DNA from: Aeromonas hydrophila subsp. hydrophila ATCC 7966
Lineage (GTDB): Bacteria > Pseudomonadota > Gammaproteobacteria > Enterobacterales > Aeromonadaceae
Direction: 5' to 3'
NCBI RefSeq assembly: GCF_000014805.1
Contig: NC_008570.1
Location: forward strand, 868,501 to 932,500
DNA: 64,000 bases
Position numbers and translations under genes: made by a program. A model generated the notes under the pieces. The model was not told the origin of the DNA, did no database searches, and saw only the letters and a program-made list of their open reading frames with translations. Shown here one piece after another: positions 1 through 11,824 of this stretch. Within the stretch, counting starts at the first letter, position 1; the number at the start of each line of letters is the position of its first letter.

Positions 1-1134
1 GACCCCCTGCACGACCCGGTTGACCCGCCCGCTTGGGCAGGGGTTGTCCGGGGTGATGCCCAGCACCAGCGCGGTGTGGAAGGCGTAGTACTGGGCGTAG
101 AGCAGGTAGCAGAGCGCCAGCTCGGCGTCGTCACCATTAAGGGGGGTGGGCAGGTAGATATGTTCGCCGGCGCTGATGAGCGGATCCGACCGGTCGGCCA
201 GGGCGACCACCCGGGCGGCATGGCCGTCCTGGCGCAGCTCGCCGAGCAGGTCCAGGTCGTACTGGCGGGTATAGGGATCGTTGGACACCAGCAGCACGAT
301 CAGGGTCTGCCGATTGATGGCCGACTTGGGCCCGTGGCGAAAGCCGGTGGGGGAGTCGTGCATGGCCATCACCTGGCCGGCGGTGAGCTCCAGCAGCTTG
401 AGGGCCGCCTCCTGGGCTACCCCCTGCAGGCTACCGCTGCCAAGGTAGATGACCCGCTCCGGCAGCGGTCGATCCCACTCGGGCACCTTCAGCTCGGCCT
501 GGGGCAGGATGGCGTCCCCCAGCGCGATGAGCGGCTGGCTGGCGATCGGGTTGAACTGGCGCGGCAGGAACACCGCCAGACAGCTCAGCATCATGCTGGT
601 GAGGCTGCTGGTCATGGCAAAGCTGCGGTCGTGGGTCTGGGGAGGCATCAGCAGCGCCAGGGAGCGGGCATCCTTCTGACAGCGGCGATAGAGCTCCCCC
701 TCGCCGTTGCAGGTCAGCACCAGGTGGTGGCACTCGCTCAGCAACTGGCTGGCCAGCTCGACCGCCGCCACGCTCTCCGGGCTGTTGCCGGAGCGGGCGA
801 AGGAGATGAGCAGGGTCGGGCAGTCCTGTGCCAGGTATTCGCCCGGATCGGTGACGATGTCGGTGGTGGCGATCGCCTCGAAGCGGCTGTTGAGGCGGGC
901 ACTGAGATAGGGGGCGAGGGCGCGGCCGGCAAAGGCGGAGGTGCCGGCGCCGGTCAGGATCACCCGCAGGTTGCCCCGCGACAGCAGGGGCAGCAGGAAG
1001 CGCTCTATGGTGGCGCGGCACTCCTCCACCATGGTGAGGGTCTCCCGCCAGGTGGCGGGTTGCTGGCGAATTTCACGGGCGGTGGCCAGGCCGTTGGCCG
1101 ACCGCAGCGTCTCTTCTGGATAACCAAGGATCAT
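1..1134 (-). CDS. agaS: AgaS-type SIS-domain sugar isomerase/deaminase (3' end outside window)
   Basis: Sugar isomerase (SIS) family protein of the AgaS branch, which in E. coli acts as galactosamine-6-phosphate deaminase/isomerase in the GalNAc/galactosamine pathway. Two SIS modules are visible: the first has VILTGAGTSAFAG and SFARSGNSPESV, the second VIYLGSGSLQG followed by an ELTAGQV helix and FRHGPKS. The 378 codons present run off the left edge, so roughly the last ten residues of a family protein of about 385 are missing. The ATG at 1134 is preceded by AAGGAG and lies 12 nt after the gatZ stop, so the two are almost certainly co-transcribed. Isomerase versus deaminase activity cannot be told from sequence alone. 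Confidence 0.9.
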   Translation of the reverse strand, partial: MILGYPEETLRSANGLATAREIRQQPATWRETLTMVEECRATIERFLLPLLSRGNLRVILTGAGTSAFAGRALAPYLSARLNSRFEAIATTDIVTDPGEYLAQDCPTLLISFARSGNSPESVAAVELASQLLSECHHLVLTCNGEGELYRRCQKDARSLALLMPPQTHDRSFAMTSSLTSMMLSCLAVFLPRQFNPIASQPLIALGDAILPQAELKVPEWDRPLPERVIYLGSGSLQGVAQEAALKLLELTAGQVMAMHDSPTGFRHGPKSAINRQTLIVLLVSNDPYTRQYDLDLLGELRQDGHAARVVALADRSDPLISAGEHIYLPTPLNGDDAELALCYLLYAQYYAFHTALVLGITPDNPCPSGRVNRVVQGV

Positions 1135-1146
1135 CTCTACAACTCC

Positions 1147-2460
1147 TTATACAACCGGGGTCAGCCGGGAGTGGCTGGCGGGGACGGCGCTGCAGGCCGC
1201 CGCGTATTGGCGCAGCACCTCCTGCACCTGATCGAGAATGAGGTCGTGAACCCGGGGCGACAGCGTGCCCTGGCGCACCTTGCGGTATTGCAGCGGCAGG
1301 TGCTGGCTGAGCAGCGGCAGGGGAATGGGTTCGGCGGCCAGGTTGGCCAGCAGCCGGGCGTAACAGTCGTCGACCCGGCTGTCGGGCCAGTAGTAGCGAA
1401 TGCGATCGGAGTAGCTGTAGCCGCGGGCCAGCCGGCACTCGTTGGGGCTGCCCTGATAGTGGCTGCGCCAGAAGTCGGGGCGATCCAGCATGGTCTCTTC
1501 CAGCACCTGGCGCAGGCCCGAGCAGGCCTTGGCCACCACCAGCTCCTCCTCGATGGCGGCGAGGGCAAACAGTGCCTCGCGCAGGGCAAAGGTGAGGGCG
1601 GGGCCGACCTTGAGGATGGCGAAGTGATCGCGCACCAGCTGGCGGTAGGCGTCCGGGGTCTGGTAATCGGTGGAGTGGGCCTCGAACACCAGATGGGGAT
1701 AGGCCTCGATCATCCGGCTCAAGGGGGCGGCCCGCTCGGGACGGTAGTCGATGACGTGGGTGTGGTCGAACTCCACGCCAGGCTGCACCACCAGACCGAT
1801 CACCCGCGGCCAGATCTGGACCAGTCCGGCCTGCTCGAAGGCCTGCTGGTGGGCGACCAGGGTGTGGCGCGCCGCCTCCGGCGTGGTGACTGCCAGCTCG
1901 GCCAGCTCTTCGTGGGCGCCACCCGGTACGGGCACTTCGGTGCCAATCACATAGACCAGGTCGCTGTGGCCAAACTGCTGGGTGGCGGTCTGCTCGGCCA
2001 CGTTTGCCAGCCGGGCGGCACGCGCCGCCACCAGCTCGTCGGTCAGCGGCACCGGATCCCCCTGGCAGGACATGCTGCAGTCGAGGTGGATCTTCTTGAA
2101 GCCAGCCGCGACATAGCTGGCGATAAGACCCTCGGCGTGGGCCATGGCCTGTTCGGCGGGCTCGCTCTGCCAGCGGTTGGGGCCGAGGTGATCCCCACCC
2201 AGAACCAGCCGCTGCACGGGAAAGTCGCATTCGGCGGCGAGTCGGTGCAGCAGGTCGCGAAAGTCGGCCGGCGTCATGCCGGTGTAGCCGCCAAATTGAT
2301 CCACCTGATTGGAGGTGGCCTCGACCAGCAGCAGCTGATCCCCTTGCGCCGCCAGTCGCAGGGCCGCCTCCAGCACCAGCGGATGGGCGGAGCAGACGGC
2401 GTAGATCCCGACCTGCTCCCCCTGCTTGTGTTGTGCGACCAGATCCAGCATTGATTTCAT
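1147..2460 (-). CDS. kbaZ: D-tagatose-1,6-bisphosphate aldolase subunit, GatZ/KbaZ family
   Basis: A 437-residue protein of the GatZ/KbaZ family, the non-catalytic subunit needed for stability and activity of tagatose-1,6-bisphosphate aldolase (KbaY/GatY), which splits tagatose-1,6-bisphosphate into DHAP and glyceraldehyde-3-phosphate. Family features include the N-terminal [33 protein letters not shown] and [11 protein letters not shown]. It is the first gene of a minus-strand operon with agaS and is divergent from agaR, the arrangement of the E. coli aga locus, so the Kba (GalNAc) rather than Gat (galactitol) branch is inferred from context. The catalytic aldolase subunit is not in the window and would be expected downstream, to the left. 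Confidence 0.9.
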   Translation of the reverse strand: MKSMLDLVAQHKQGEQVGIYAVCSAHPLVLEAALRLAAQGDQLLLVEATSNQVDQFGGYTGMTPADFRDLLHRLAAECDFPVQRLVLGGDHLGPNRWQSEPAEQAMAHAEGLIASYVAAGFKKIHLDCSMSCQGDPVPLTDELVAARAARLANVAEQTATQQFGHSDLVYVIGTEVPVPGGAHEELAELAVTTPEAARHTLVAHQQAFEQAGLVQIWPRVIGLVVQPGVEFDHTHVIDYRPERAAPLSRMIEAYPHLVFEAHSTDYQTPDAYRQLVRDHFAILKVGPALTFALREALFALAAIEEELVVAKACSGLRQVLEETMLDRPDFWRSHYQGSPNECRLARGYSYSDRIRYYWPDSRVDDCYARLLANLAAEPIPLPLLSQHLPLQYRKVRQGTLSPRVHDLILDQVQEVLRQYAAACSAVPASHSRLTPVV

Positions 2461-2496
2461 TTCCCTCTTCCTCTTGGCCTGAACAAGATGCTTTGC

Positions 2497-2709
2497 TTTC
2501 GATTTCTTTCTTTACCCTAGGCGTACGGCGTTCGAAACGAAATAAAAGCGTGTTCACATCTTGAGCAAGATCACAAAAAGAAATGAATCGAAAGTGTTGT
2601 GGCCTTTTTAGGGAGTCTGACGGCACTTTTCAATTCAATGAAAGCTTGATTTGCCATCGAGGCTGAGTGTTAATAGGGAAACGTAACGAAGTGAAAGCTC
2701 TACTTTCAC
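2497..2709. promoter_or_regulatory. kbaZ/agaR divergent control region with several AgaR-like sites
   Basis: Several stretches match the TTTCRTTTYRTTTY core that I recall for E. coli AgaR operators. Plus-strand TTTCGATTTCTTTC lies at 2497-2510 (12/14). The reverse complement of 2535-2548 reads CTTTTATTTCGTTTC with its upstream base (13/14 to the core). The reverse complement of 2580-2593 matches 13/14. A weaker match (12/14) is read on the minus strand within about 2681-2695. A perfect inverted repeat GTGAAAG-CTCTA-CTTTCAC occupies 2691-2709, just before the agaR start. A weak CRP-like site (CTTGA-N6-TCACA) sits at 2560-2575. This suggests AgaR controls both directions, with possible catabolite activation. 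Confidence 0.55.
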
Positions 2710-2732
2710 CACAGGACTCCGGCAGAGAGACT

Positions 2733-3530
2733 ATGCAAATCACCGAAAAGAGCGTGCTCGGCACCAGCGAGCGACGGGAGCGCATCATTCAACAGCTGCG
2801 CAGCAATGGCAGCGTTCAGGTCAACGAGCTGGCCGGCCACTATCAGGTCTCCACCGTCACCATCCGCAACGATCTGGCATTTCTGGAGAAACAGGGGGTG
2901 GCGGTGCGCGCTTACGGCGGCGCCCTGTTGTGTGAATCCGGCCAGCCGGTGGCCGAGCACACCATCGCCGACAAGAGCGTGCTCAACACCCCGGTCAAAC
3001 AGCGCATCGGCGCCATGGCGGCGAGCCTGGTGCAGCCCGGTTGCCGCCTCATTCTCGATTCGGGTACCACCACCCTGGAGGTGGCACGCCACCTGCGCGA
3101 TCACCAGGAGATAGTGGTGATGACCAACGGCATGAACGTGGCGAATGCCCTGCTGGAGGCGGAAGGGGTGGAGCTGCTGATGACGGGCGGCCATTTGCGC
3201 CGCAAGTCGCTCTCCTTCTACGGTGCCCAGGCGGATCTCTCCTTGCAGAACTATCACTTCGATCTGCTGTTTCTCGGGGTGGATGGCATCGATCTGGAGC
3301 GCGGCGTCAGCACCCATCACGAAGACGAGGCCAGGCTCAACCGCTGCATGTGCCACGTGGCCGAGCGGATCATCGTCGTGACCGACTCCAGCAAGTTTGG
3401 CCGGCTGAGCCTGCACAAGATCATCGATACCCGGCGCATCCACACCCTGATCACCGACGACGCCATTGCGGCCGAGACCCTGGCCGGTCTGCGTCAGGCC
3501 GGGATAGAGGTGCTGTTGGTGGAGGCCTGA
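2733..3530 (+). CDS. agaR: DeoR-family transcriptional repressor AgaR
   Basis: DeoR-family repressor of 265 residues, very close to E. coli AgaR, the regulator of the GalNAc/galactosamine genes. The winged helix-turn-helix lies at about residues 14-65 ([24 protein letters not shown]). The DeoR C-terminal sugar-phosphate sensor domain follows, with [44 protein letters not shown] and [11 protein letters not shown] chose ATG 2733 over an in-frame GTG at 2667 because it has a purine-rich ribosome site (GGCAGAGAG) and fits the family N-terminus. The effector is expected to be GalNAc-6-P or GalN-6-P. It is transcribed divergently from kbaZ-agaS. Confidence 0.93.
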   Translation: MQITEKSVLGTSERRERIIQQLRSNGSVQVNELAGHYQVSTVTIRNDLAFLEKQGVAVRAYGGALLCESGQPVAEHTIADKSVLNTPVKQRIGAMAASLVQPGCRLILDSGTTTLEVARHLRDHQEIVVMTNGMNVANALLEAEGVELLMTGGHLRRKSLSFYGAQADLSLQNYHFDLLFLGVDGIDLERGVSTHHEDEARLNRCMCHVAERIIVVTDSSKFGRLSLHKIIDTRRIHTLITDDAIAAETLAGLRQAGIEVLLVEA

Positions 3531-3551
3531 GCCGGCACTCGATGGAGAATG

Positions 3552-3583
3552 CGAAAGAGGGACGCCGCGGCGTCCCTCTTTCG
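3552..3583. terminator. bidirectional terminator between agaR and the amidase gene
   Basis: A perfect 16-bp inverted repeat beginning CGAAAGAGGGACGCCG, with AAA at one side and TTT at the other, lies between the convergent ends of agaR and the amidase gene and can end transcription from both sides. Confidence 0.85.
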
Positions 3584-3599
3584 TGGTTGGGGGCAAAGC

Positions 3600-4520
3600 T
3601 CAGCGTTGCTCGGGAAAATAACGCTCGAGCAGGGCAGTGAGGATGGCCTGGCTCTCGGCATCCGGTTCACTGCTGACCAGGGCGGGCCGAAAGTGGAGCT
3701 GGAAGGCGCGCAGAGCGGCGCGGCTCTGCTCGTCCCAGCTGCCGCTCGGGGCGACGCCGTAGCCGTAGCGGGCCAGTCGTTGCTGCCAGCCGAGGGCATC
3801 CCAGGCCGGTGCCGGCTGCTGGCGCAATTCGGCCAGCCGGGTTTCGTCGGGCCAGGCTCCCACCCCGTAGTGTAGGGCCAGTTCGCGCCAGGGGAAGTGG
3901 GGGCCGGGATCCTGCTTGCGCTCGGGGGCGACATCGCTGTGAGCCAGCACCTGGGTGGGGGGGATCTGGTAGCGCTCGACCAGCTCGCGGGTGAGGGCGC
4001 CGAGGGCGGCTATCTGTGCCTGGGTGTAGGGCTGCCAGTGCCGCTGGTGGGCGGGCAGCAGCTCGTCTTGTGGCGGGTAGCCGAGATTGACGATCTCGAT
4101 GCCGAGCGAGCTGGCGTTGAGCCCTGCATATTGATGCCAGCGACTGCGGCCGGCATGCCAGGCGCGCTGGCTGTCGGGCACCAGCTGGTAGACCGGCAGC
4201 GGCCGCTCATCGGTATCGCGCGGGATCAGGTAGTGGGCGCTCACCTGATGGGCCGGCTCGGTCAGCAGGCGCAGGGAGTGGCCATCGTCTTCGTCCGTGT
4301 AGTGCAGGATCAGAAAGGCGATGCGCTCGTTCTGGCTGGCGCTCTGATAGTCGTGGTTGAGCCGATAGGGGGCGGGCTGGCAGGCGCAGAGCAGCAGGGC
4401 GAGGCAGAGCGCAAACCCGTGGCAACGAGTGCCCGGGAGGTGAACACCCAGTTGCCATGGCCGGCGCCACCCACCGGCCGCCTGCTGGCGGGATGACGGT
4501 GAGTGCAGACGCCGGCCCAT
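3600..4520 (-). CDS. AmpD/AmiD-like N-acetylmuramoyl-L-alanine amidase, predicted lipoprotein
   Basis: Amidase_2 family zinc amidase that would cleave the MurNAc-L-Ala bond of (anhydro)muropeptides. A lipobox L-C-A-C (Cys about residue 47) suggests an outer-membrane lipoprotein like E. coli AmiD. The zinc site is recognisable: His in ILHYTDE, then His and Asp in LAHSDVAPERKQDPGPHFPW. A C-terminal segment of about 80 residues resembles a peptidoglycan-binding helical domain (LRAFQLHFRP). The ATG at 4520 gives an unusually long 46-residue leader, so a later non-ATG start closer to the lipobox is possible. It begins three bases after the yehS stop, so the two may share a transcript. Confidence 0.8.
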   Translation of the reverse strand: MGRRLHSPSSRQQAAGGWRRPWQLGVHLPGTRCHGFALCLALLLCACQPAPYRLNHDYQSASQNERIAFLILHYTDEDDGHSLRLLTEPAHQVSAHYLIPRDTDERPLPVYQLVPDSQRAWHAGRSRWHQYAGLNASSLGIEIVNLGYPPQDELLPAHQRHWQPYTQAQIAALGALTRELVERYQIPPTQVLAHSDVAPERKQDPGPHFPWRELALHYGVGAWPDETRLAELRQQPAPAWDALGWQQRLARYGYGVAPSGSWDEQSRAALRAFQLHFRPALVSSEPDAESQAILTALLERYFPEQR

Positions 4521-4523
4521 GGT

Positions 4524-5003
4524 TCAGCCGCGATACTTGGCGGTGAGACCGATGAGGAAGTTGCGCAGGATCTGATCCCCGCAATCCTGATAGTGCTTGT
4601 GGTCCCGCGAACGGAACAGGGCGCTCAGCTCGGACTTGGAGAGGTTGAAGTGGGCCAGCTTGAGGGTGCCCAGCATGTCCTCTTCCTTGAAGTTGAGGCC
4701 GATGCGCAGCTTGCGCAGGATCATGTTGTTGTTGATCCGGTTCGGGATCACCTGGGCCGGCGCATCTTCCCGCGCGCCGCGGCGCACCAGGATGAAGCCG
4801 TCGAGGAACTGGCTCAGGGCCGAATCCGGACAGGCGGCAAAGCCCGCTTCCTGCTCTTCCCCTTCCTCCGCCTCTTTGATCAGCCAGCCGTGCAGCTGGG
4901 CATGGGTGACGGTCAGGTTGCCCTTGGCAAACATGTCGACCATCTGGTCGTTGCTGATGCTGAGGGCGTAGCGCAGGCGGCGCAAAATATCGTTGTTGGT
5001 CAT
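4524..5003 (-). CDS. yehS: DUF1456 family protein YehS
   Basis: A 159-residue protein made of two copies of the DUF1456 module of about 65-70 residues. The copies are MTNNDILRRLRYALSISND...VTHAQLHGWL and RINNNMILRKLRIGLN...LSKSELSALFRS. This is the hallmark of YehS-like proteins, whose function is not established. A short acidic linker (EEAEEGEEQE type) separates the repeats. It lies between barA and the amidase gene, in the same orientation. Confidence 0.85.
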   Translation of the reverse strand: MTNNDILRRLRYALSISNDQMVDMFAKGNLTVTHAQLHGWLIKEAEEGEEQEAGFAACPDSALSQFLDGFILVRRGAREDAPAQVIPNRINNNMILRKLRIGLNFKEEDMLGTLKLAHFNLSKSELSALFRSRDHKHYQDCGDQILRNFLIGLTAKYRG

Positions 5004-5075
5004 GTCGACTCCTGTGGAAACGGCGCAACTTTACCATCTGGCGGGGCCCGCGTCAGAAAAAGCGGGTTGCCCGGT

Positions 5076-7783
<2,708 letters not shown>

Positions 7784-7787
<4 letters not shown>

Positions 7788-7864
7788 GCGGATGGTCCCC
7801 CGATGAGCAGGGTTGGCAATGGCGTAAACGAGCGGGAGCGGGCCCACAGGCCGTATTTGGTCAT
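7784..7864 (-). repeat. imperfect 77-bp duplication of the barA start, forming a 26-codon leader ORF
   Basis: Upstream of barA an ATG at 7864 opens a 26-codon frame, MTKYGLWARSRSF...GGPSA. It is identical at 18 of 26 positions to the true BarA N-terminus MTKYGLRARVLAF...GGLMA. The two ATGs are 77 nt apart, so the copy is out of frame with barA. Its TGA stop overlaps the barA ATG as ATGA. The upstream ATG has only a weak ribosome site (AAGAA). Translation of the leader could couple to barA, or this may be a decaying duplication. Confidence 0.75.
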
Positions 7865-7940
7865 ACTATTATTCTTGTGGGACAATAGCCTGCTGCAGAT
7901 TCCACAATCATGGCATAGCCACCTATAGGCACCAAGTTTT

Positions 7941-9263
7941 ATGGCCCAGTTTTTCAAGCCCCAAAAGAAATCCACCCAGCCCCAACGCATTGAATTTACG
8001 GTAGACAGTCTGGATCACCACTGCGTCGGGATCGGCCGCCACCAGGGCAAGGCGATCTTCATCGAAGGAGCGCTGCCCGGTGAGCTGGTCAAGGCCCGCA
8101 TCCTTGAAGACAAGAAGCAGTATGCCCACGCCGCCCTGCAACAGGTGGTGACGCCGGCGGCCAATCGCATCGCCCCCTTCTGCAGCCACTACCGCGAGTG
8201 CGGCGGCTGCAGTGCCCAGCACCTGGCCGAAGCGGATCAGCGCGCCGCCAAGGAGGCCGGCCTGGTCAGCCTGTTCGAGCGGCTCGGTAACATCCAGCCC
8301 CCGGCGCTGGAGCCCGTGCTGGGCGGTGAGTCCCGCGCCTATCGCCGGGTCTGCCGGCTGGCCATCAAGTTCGACAAGAACGGCCGCTGCACCCGGGTGG
8401 GCTTTCGTCGCCGTCAGTCGAACGATCTGGTGGAGATCGGCGGTTGCCCTGTGCTGGCCGAGCCGCTCTCCGTGCTTATCACCCCGCTGCGCGAGTGTCT
8501 CAACCGTCTCAAGAGCCAGCGCGAGCTGGGCCATGTTGAGCTTATCCAGGCCGAGCAGGGGATCCTGATGCTGCTGCGCCATACCGGTCGGCCGACCGAG
8601 GCGGATCGGGCGCAGCTGATCGAGTTTGCCAAGACGCAGGGGATCGACCTCTATCTGCAGGCGGCCGACGAGCAGATTGAGCCGCTGCACCAGCAGTTTG
8701 CCCCCTCCTACTCGCTGGATGGCCTGTCTCTTGCATTCGCTCCTGGTGACTTCATTCAGGTCAATGCGCCGGTCAACCAGCGCATGGTGGAGCAGGCGCT
8801 CTCCTGGCTGGAGGCGGGCAAGGATGACAAGGTGCTCGATCTGTTCTGCGGCATCGGCAACTTTACCCTGCCGCTGGCCCGTCAGGCTCGCGAAGTGGTG
8901 GGGGTAGAAGGGGAGCTGGCCATGGTGGCGCGTGCCGAAGAGAACGCCCGTCGCAACGGCATCAACAATGCCCGTTTCTACAAGGCGGACTTGGGCGGCG
9001 ACATCGCCGGCATGTCCTGGGCCCGGGAAGGCTTCGATCTGGTGCTGCTGGATCCGGCCCGCCCCGGTGCGTTCGAGGTGATGGAGCACGTCGTGAAACT
9101 TTCACCCAGACGGGTGGTCTACGTTTCCTGTAATCCGGTCACCCTGGCGCGCGACAGCCAGGTGCTGGTGAAAGGGGGCTACCGGCTGGTGCGCCTCGGC
9201 ATGCTCGACATGTTCCCCCATACCGGCCATCTGGAGTCCATGGCGCTGTTCGAGCGCAAGTAA
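7941..9263 (+). CDS. rlmD: 23S rRNA (uracil-1939-C5)-methyltransferase RlmD
   Basis: SAM-dependent m5U methyltransferase of 440 residues (formerly RumA). An N-terminal TRAM domain (about 12-70) is followed by iron-sulfur ligands Cys81, Cys87, Cys90 (FCSHYRECGGC) and a fourth Cys near 168 (GGCPVL). The SAM-binding motif is LDLFCGIGNFTLPLA (about 298-312), and the catalytic Cys sits in VYVSCNPVTLARD near residue 396. It is divergent from barA and 266 bp ahead of relA, the E. coli order. Confidence 0.96.
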   Translation: MAQFFKPQKKSTQPQRIEFTVDSLDHHCVGIGRHQGKAIFIEGALPGELVKARILEDKKQYAHAALQQVVTPAANRIAPFCSHYRECGGCSAQHLAEADQRAAKEAGLVSLFERLGNIQPPALEPVLGGESRAYRRVCRLAIKFDKNGRCTRVGFRRRQSNDLVEIGGCPVLAEPLSVLITPLRECLNRLKSQRELGHVELIQAEQGILMLLRHTGRPTEADRAQLIEFAKTQGIDLYLQAADEQIEPLHQQFAPSYSLDGLSLAFAPGDFIQVNAPVNQRMVEQALSWLEAGKDDKVLDLFCGIGNFTLPLARQAREVVGVEGELAMVARAEENARRNGINNARFYKADLGGDIAGMSWAREGFDLVLLDPARPGAFEVMEHVVKLSPRRVVYVSCNPVTLARDSQVLVKGGYRLVRLGMLDMFPHTGHLESMALFERK

Positions 9264-9413
9264 CGGGCGCTGCGGGGCAGATGAAACGCTATGGCCAAAG
9301 GAGCGTCGGCTCGCCAGGTCGGGTGGTGTCTGCCCGGTCCATAACGCTGTCTGGGCGGCCATGATTGGGGTAATCTAGACCCTCGTAAATCGGCAGGGGC
9401 TGGCGGAGAACTC

Positions 9414-9433
9414 TATTGTCTTTCTTGACAATA
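9414..9433. repeat. inverted repeat ahead of relA
   Basis: TATTGTC-TTTCTT-GACAATA is a perfect 7-bp inverted repeat in the 266-bp rlmD-relA gap. Its right arm contains a TTGACA-like -35 hexamer (9425-9430). No well-spaced -10 follows, so a protein-binding role is only a possibility. Confidence 0.35.
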
Positions 9434-9529
9434 TGCCTTGAAAAAATCTCCGCATATCCCCATTTGAGGCATTCTCATGAGGGGGAGGGGGCGACGGCCT
9501 TCGGCCCAATAATTTAAAGGATTGATACC

Positions 9530-11740
9530 ATGGTTGCGGTTCGCGATATTCATTTGAAAGACAACTTCACCCTGGAGGAGTGGGTCAGCTCGCTCACTCT
9601 GAGTGACAGTGACAAGGATCAGCTGCGAACCGTCTACCAGTACTGTCTGACGCTCGGTGACGAAGCGCTCACCAACCGCCTGCTGGTCCGCGGGGTCGAG
9701 ATGGTGGGCATTCTGCTGATGCTCAGCATGGATCTCGGCACCCTCAAGGCCGCCATCATCTACCCCTTCGTGGAAGCCGGTCTCATCAGCCAGGAGCGGA
9801 TGGACGAGGACTTCGGCCCCAAGATTGCCAAGCTGGTGGAAGGGGTGCTGGAGATGGAGGCCATCCGTTCCCTGCAGACCCTGCACCGCAGTGAAACCTC
9901 GCCGGAACAGGTCGACAACGTGCGGCGCATGCTGCTCGCCATGGTCGAGGATGTGCGCGCCGTGGTGATCAAGCTGGCGGAGCGGATCGCCTGCCTGCGG
10001 GAAGCGAAGAAGGCGGATGAAGAGACCCGGGTGCTGATGGCCCAGGAGATCACCAACATCTACGCGCCGCTGGCCAACCGGCTCGGCATCGGTCAGCTCA
10101 AGTGGGAGCTCGAGGATCTCGCCTTCCGCTACCTGCACCCGGATACCTACAAGCAGATCGCCAGGCAGCTCGACGAGAAACGGCTCGATCGGGAGCGCTA
10201 CATCCGCGAGTTCGTGCAGTCCCTGCGCGATGCCCTGAAAGAGGCGGGAGTCGAGGCCGAGGTCTACGGCCGGCCGAAACACATCTACAGCATCTGGCGC
10301 AAGATGCAGAAGAAGCACCTCGAATTCAACGAACTGTTCGACGTGCGCGCGGTGCGGGTGGTGACCAAGCGGTTGCAGGATTGCTATGCGGCGCTCGGCA
10401 TCGTTCACACCCACTTCCACCACATTCCCCGCGAGTTTGACGACTACGTCGCCAACCCCAAACCCAACGGCTATCAGTCCATCCACACCGTGGTGGTGGG
10501 GCCCGAGGGCAAGACGGTGGAGATCCAGATCCGTACCGACCAGATGCATCAGGATGCCGAGCTCGGCGTGGCGGCGCACTGGCGCTACAAGGAAGGGGCT
10601 CAGGCCGGCGGCAAGGCCAACACCTTCGAAGACAAGATCGAGTGGCTGCGCAAGTTGCTCGCCTGGCAGGAAGATCTCTCCGAGAGCGGTTCCCTGCTCG
10701 AGGATCTGCGCAGTCAGGTGTTCGAGGACAGGGTCTACGTCTTCACCCCGAAAGGGGATGTGATCGATCTGCCGGCGGGCGCCACCCCGCTCGATTTTGC
10801 CTATCACGTGCACAGCATGATCGGCCACCGCTGCATCGGCGCCAAGATCGACGGCCGCATCGTGCCGTTCACCTATGCGTTGCAGACCGGCGATCAGGTG
10901 GAGGTGATCACCCAGAAGGAGCCGAACCCGAGCCGCGACTGGATGAACCCCAACTCCGGCTTCCTACGCTCCAGCCGGGCGCGGGCCAAGGTGGCCACCT
11001 GGTTCAGAAAGCTGGATCGGGACAAGAACATCGCCGCCGGCAAGGAGCTGCTGGAGAAGGAGCTCGACAGGCACAACCTGACCCTCTCCAAGGTGGACAA
11101 GGTGGTGCTGGAGCGCTTCCATGCCGACGAGCTGGAAGATCTGCTGGCTGGCATCGGCAGTGGCGACATCCGCATCAACCAGCTGCTGAACTACCTGGAT
11201 ACCCGCTACAACAAGCCGACAGCGGAAGAGGAAGATCGCCGCCTGCTGGAGAAGCTGGAGCAGAAGGCCAACGTGCCGTTCCGGCCCAAGCCCAAGGATC
11301 ACATAGTGGTGGAAGGGGTCGGCAACCTGATGACCCATATCGCCCGTTGCTGCCAGCCCATTCCGGGGGACGGCATCCAGGGCTTCATCACCATGGGGCG
11401 CGGCGTCTCCATCCACCGCGAGGATTGCGAGCAACTCAAAGAGCTCTCCCGTCGCAACCCGGAGCGACTGATCGACGCGGTATGGGGGGAGAACTACTCC
11501 GGCGGCTACGGCCTCACCATCCGCATCCTCTCCAACGACCGCTCCGGCCTGCTGCGCGACATCACGACCGTACTGGCCAACGAGAAGATCAACGTGATGG
11601 GGGTGCGTTCGCGCTCCAACGTGCGCGAGCAGACCGCCGAGATCGACATGGAGCTGGAGATTTACAACATCAACGCCTTCAACCGGGCGTTGGCCAAGCT
11701 CAGTCAGCTCAACGACGTGATCAGCGCCAAGCGCCTCTGA
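9530..11740 (+). CDS. relA: GTP pyrophosphokinase (ppGpp synthetase I) RelA
   Basis: Ribosome-associated (p)ppGpp synthetase of 736 residues (E. coli 744), transferring pyrophosphate from ATP to GTP/GDP when uncharged tRNA is in the A site. The N-terminal hydrolase-like domain lacks the HD metal motif, as expected of RelA rather than SpoT. The synthetase domain has RLGIGQLKWELEDLAF and KHIYSIWRKMQKK; the TGS domain starts at RVYVFTPKGDVIDLPAG (about residue 400); a Cys-rich region has HIARCCQPIPGD; and an ACT/RRM domain ends the protein (LTIRILSNDRSGLLRDI). It is followed by mazG, whose product degrades nucleotides and is linked to ppGpp levels in E. coli. Confidence 0.97.
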   Translation: MVAVRDIHLKDNFTLEEWVSSLTLSDSDKDQLRTVYQYCLTLGDEALTNRLLVRGVEMVGILLMLSMDLGTLKAAIIYPFVEAGLISQERMDEDFGPKIAKLVEGVLEMEAIRSLQTLHRSETSPEQVDNVRRMLLAMVEDVRAVVIKLAERIACLREAKKADEETRVLMAQEITNIYAPLANRLGIGQLKWELEDLAFRYLHPDTYKQIARQLDEKRLDRERYIREFVQSLRDALKEAGVEAEVYGRPKHIYSIWRKMQKKHLEFNELFDVRAVRVVTKRLQDCYAALGIVHTHFHHIPREFDDYVANPKPNGYQSIHTVVVGPEGKTVEIQIRTDQMHQDAELGVAAHWRYKEGAQAGGKANTFEDKIEWLRKLLAWQEDLSESGSLLEDLRSQVFEDRVYVFTPKGDVIDLPAGATPLDFAYHVHSMIGHRCIGAKIDGRIVPFTYALQTGDQVEVITQKEPNPSRDWMNPNSGFLRSSRARAKVATWFRKLDRDKNIAAGKELLEKELDRHNLTLSKVDKVVLERFHADELEDLLAGIGSGDIRINQLLNYLDTRYNKPTAEEEDRRLLEKLEQKANVPFRPKPKDHIVVEGVGNLMTHIARCCQPIPGDGIQGFITMGRGVSIHREDCEQLKELSRRNPERLIDAVWGENYSGGYGLTIRILSNDRSGLLRDITTVLANEKINVMGVRSRSNVREQTAEIDMELEIYNINAFNRALAKLSQLNDVISAKRL

Positions 11741-11760
11741 TTGTCATCAACAACCAACTC

Positions 11761-11791
11761 GTGACCGACCGCCAGGTCGGTCACTGTTTTT
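11761..11791 (+). terminator. relA terminator
   Basis: A 10-bp perfect stem GTGACCGACC / GGTCGGTCAC with a GCCA loop is followed by TGTTTTT. It lies 20 nt after the relA stop and upstream of mazG, so mazG is likely expressed partly by read-through or from its own promoter. Confidence 0.85.
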
Positions 11792-11824
11792 CCCCTGCGT
11801 TACGAATCAAGAAGCGAATATCCC

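Noticed and set aside
76..2454. 792-codon open frame on the plus strand opposite agaS and kbaZ
   Set aside because: Low-complexity Gly/Ala/Gln/His composition typical of the antisense of high-GC genes; both minus-strand genes are clear family members.
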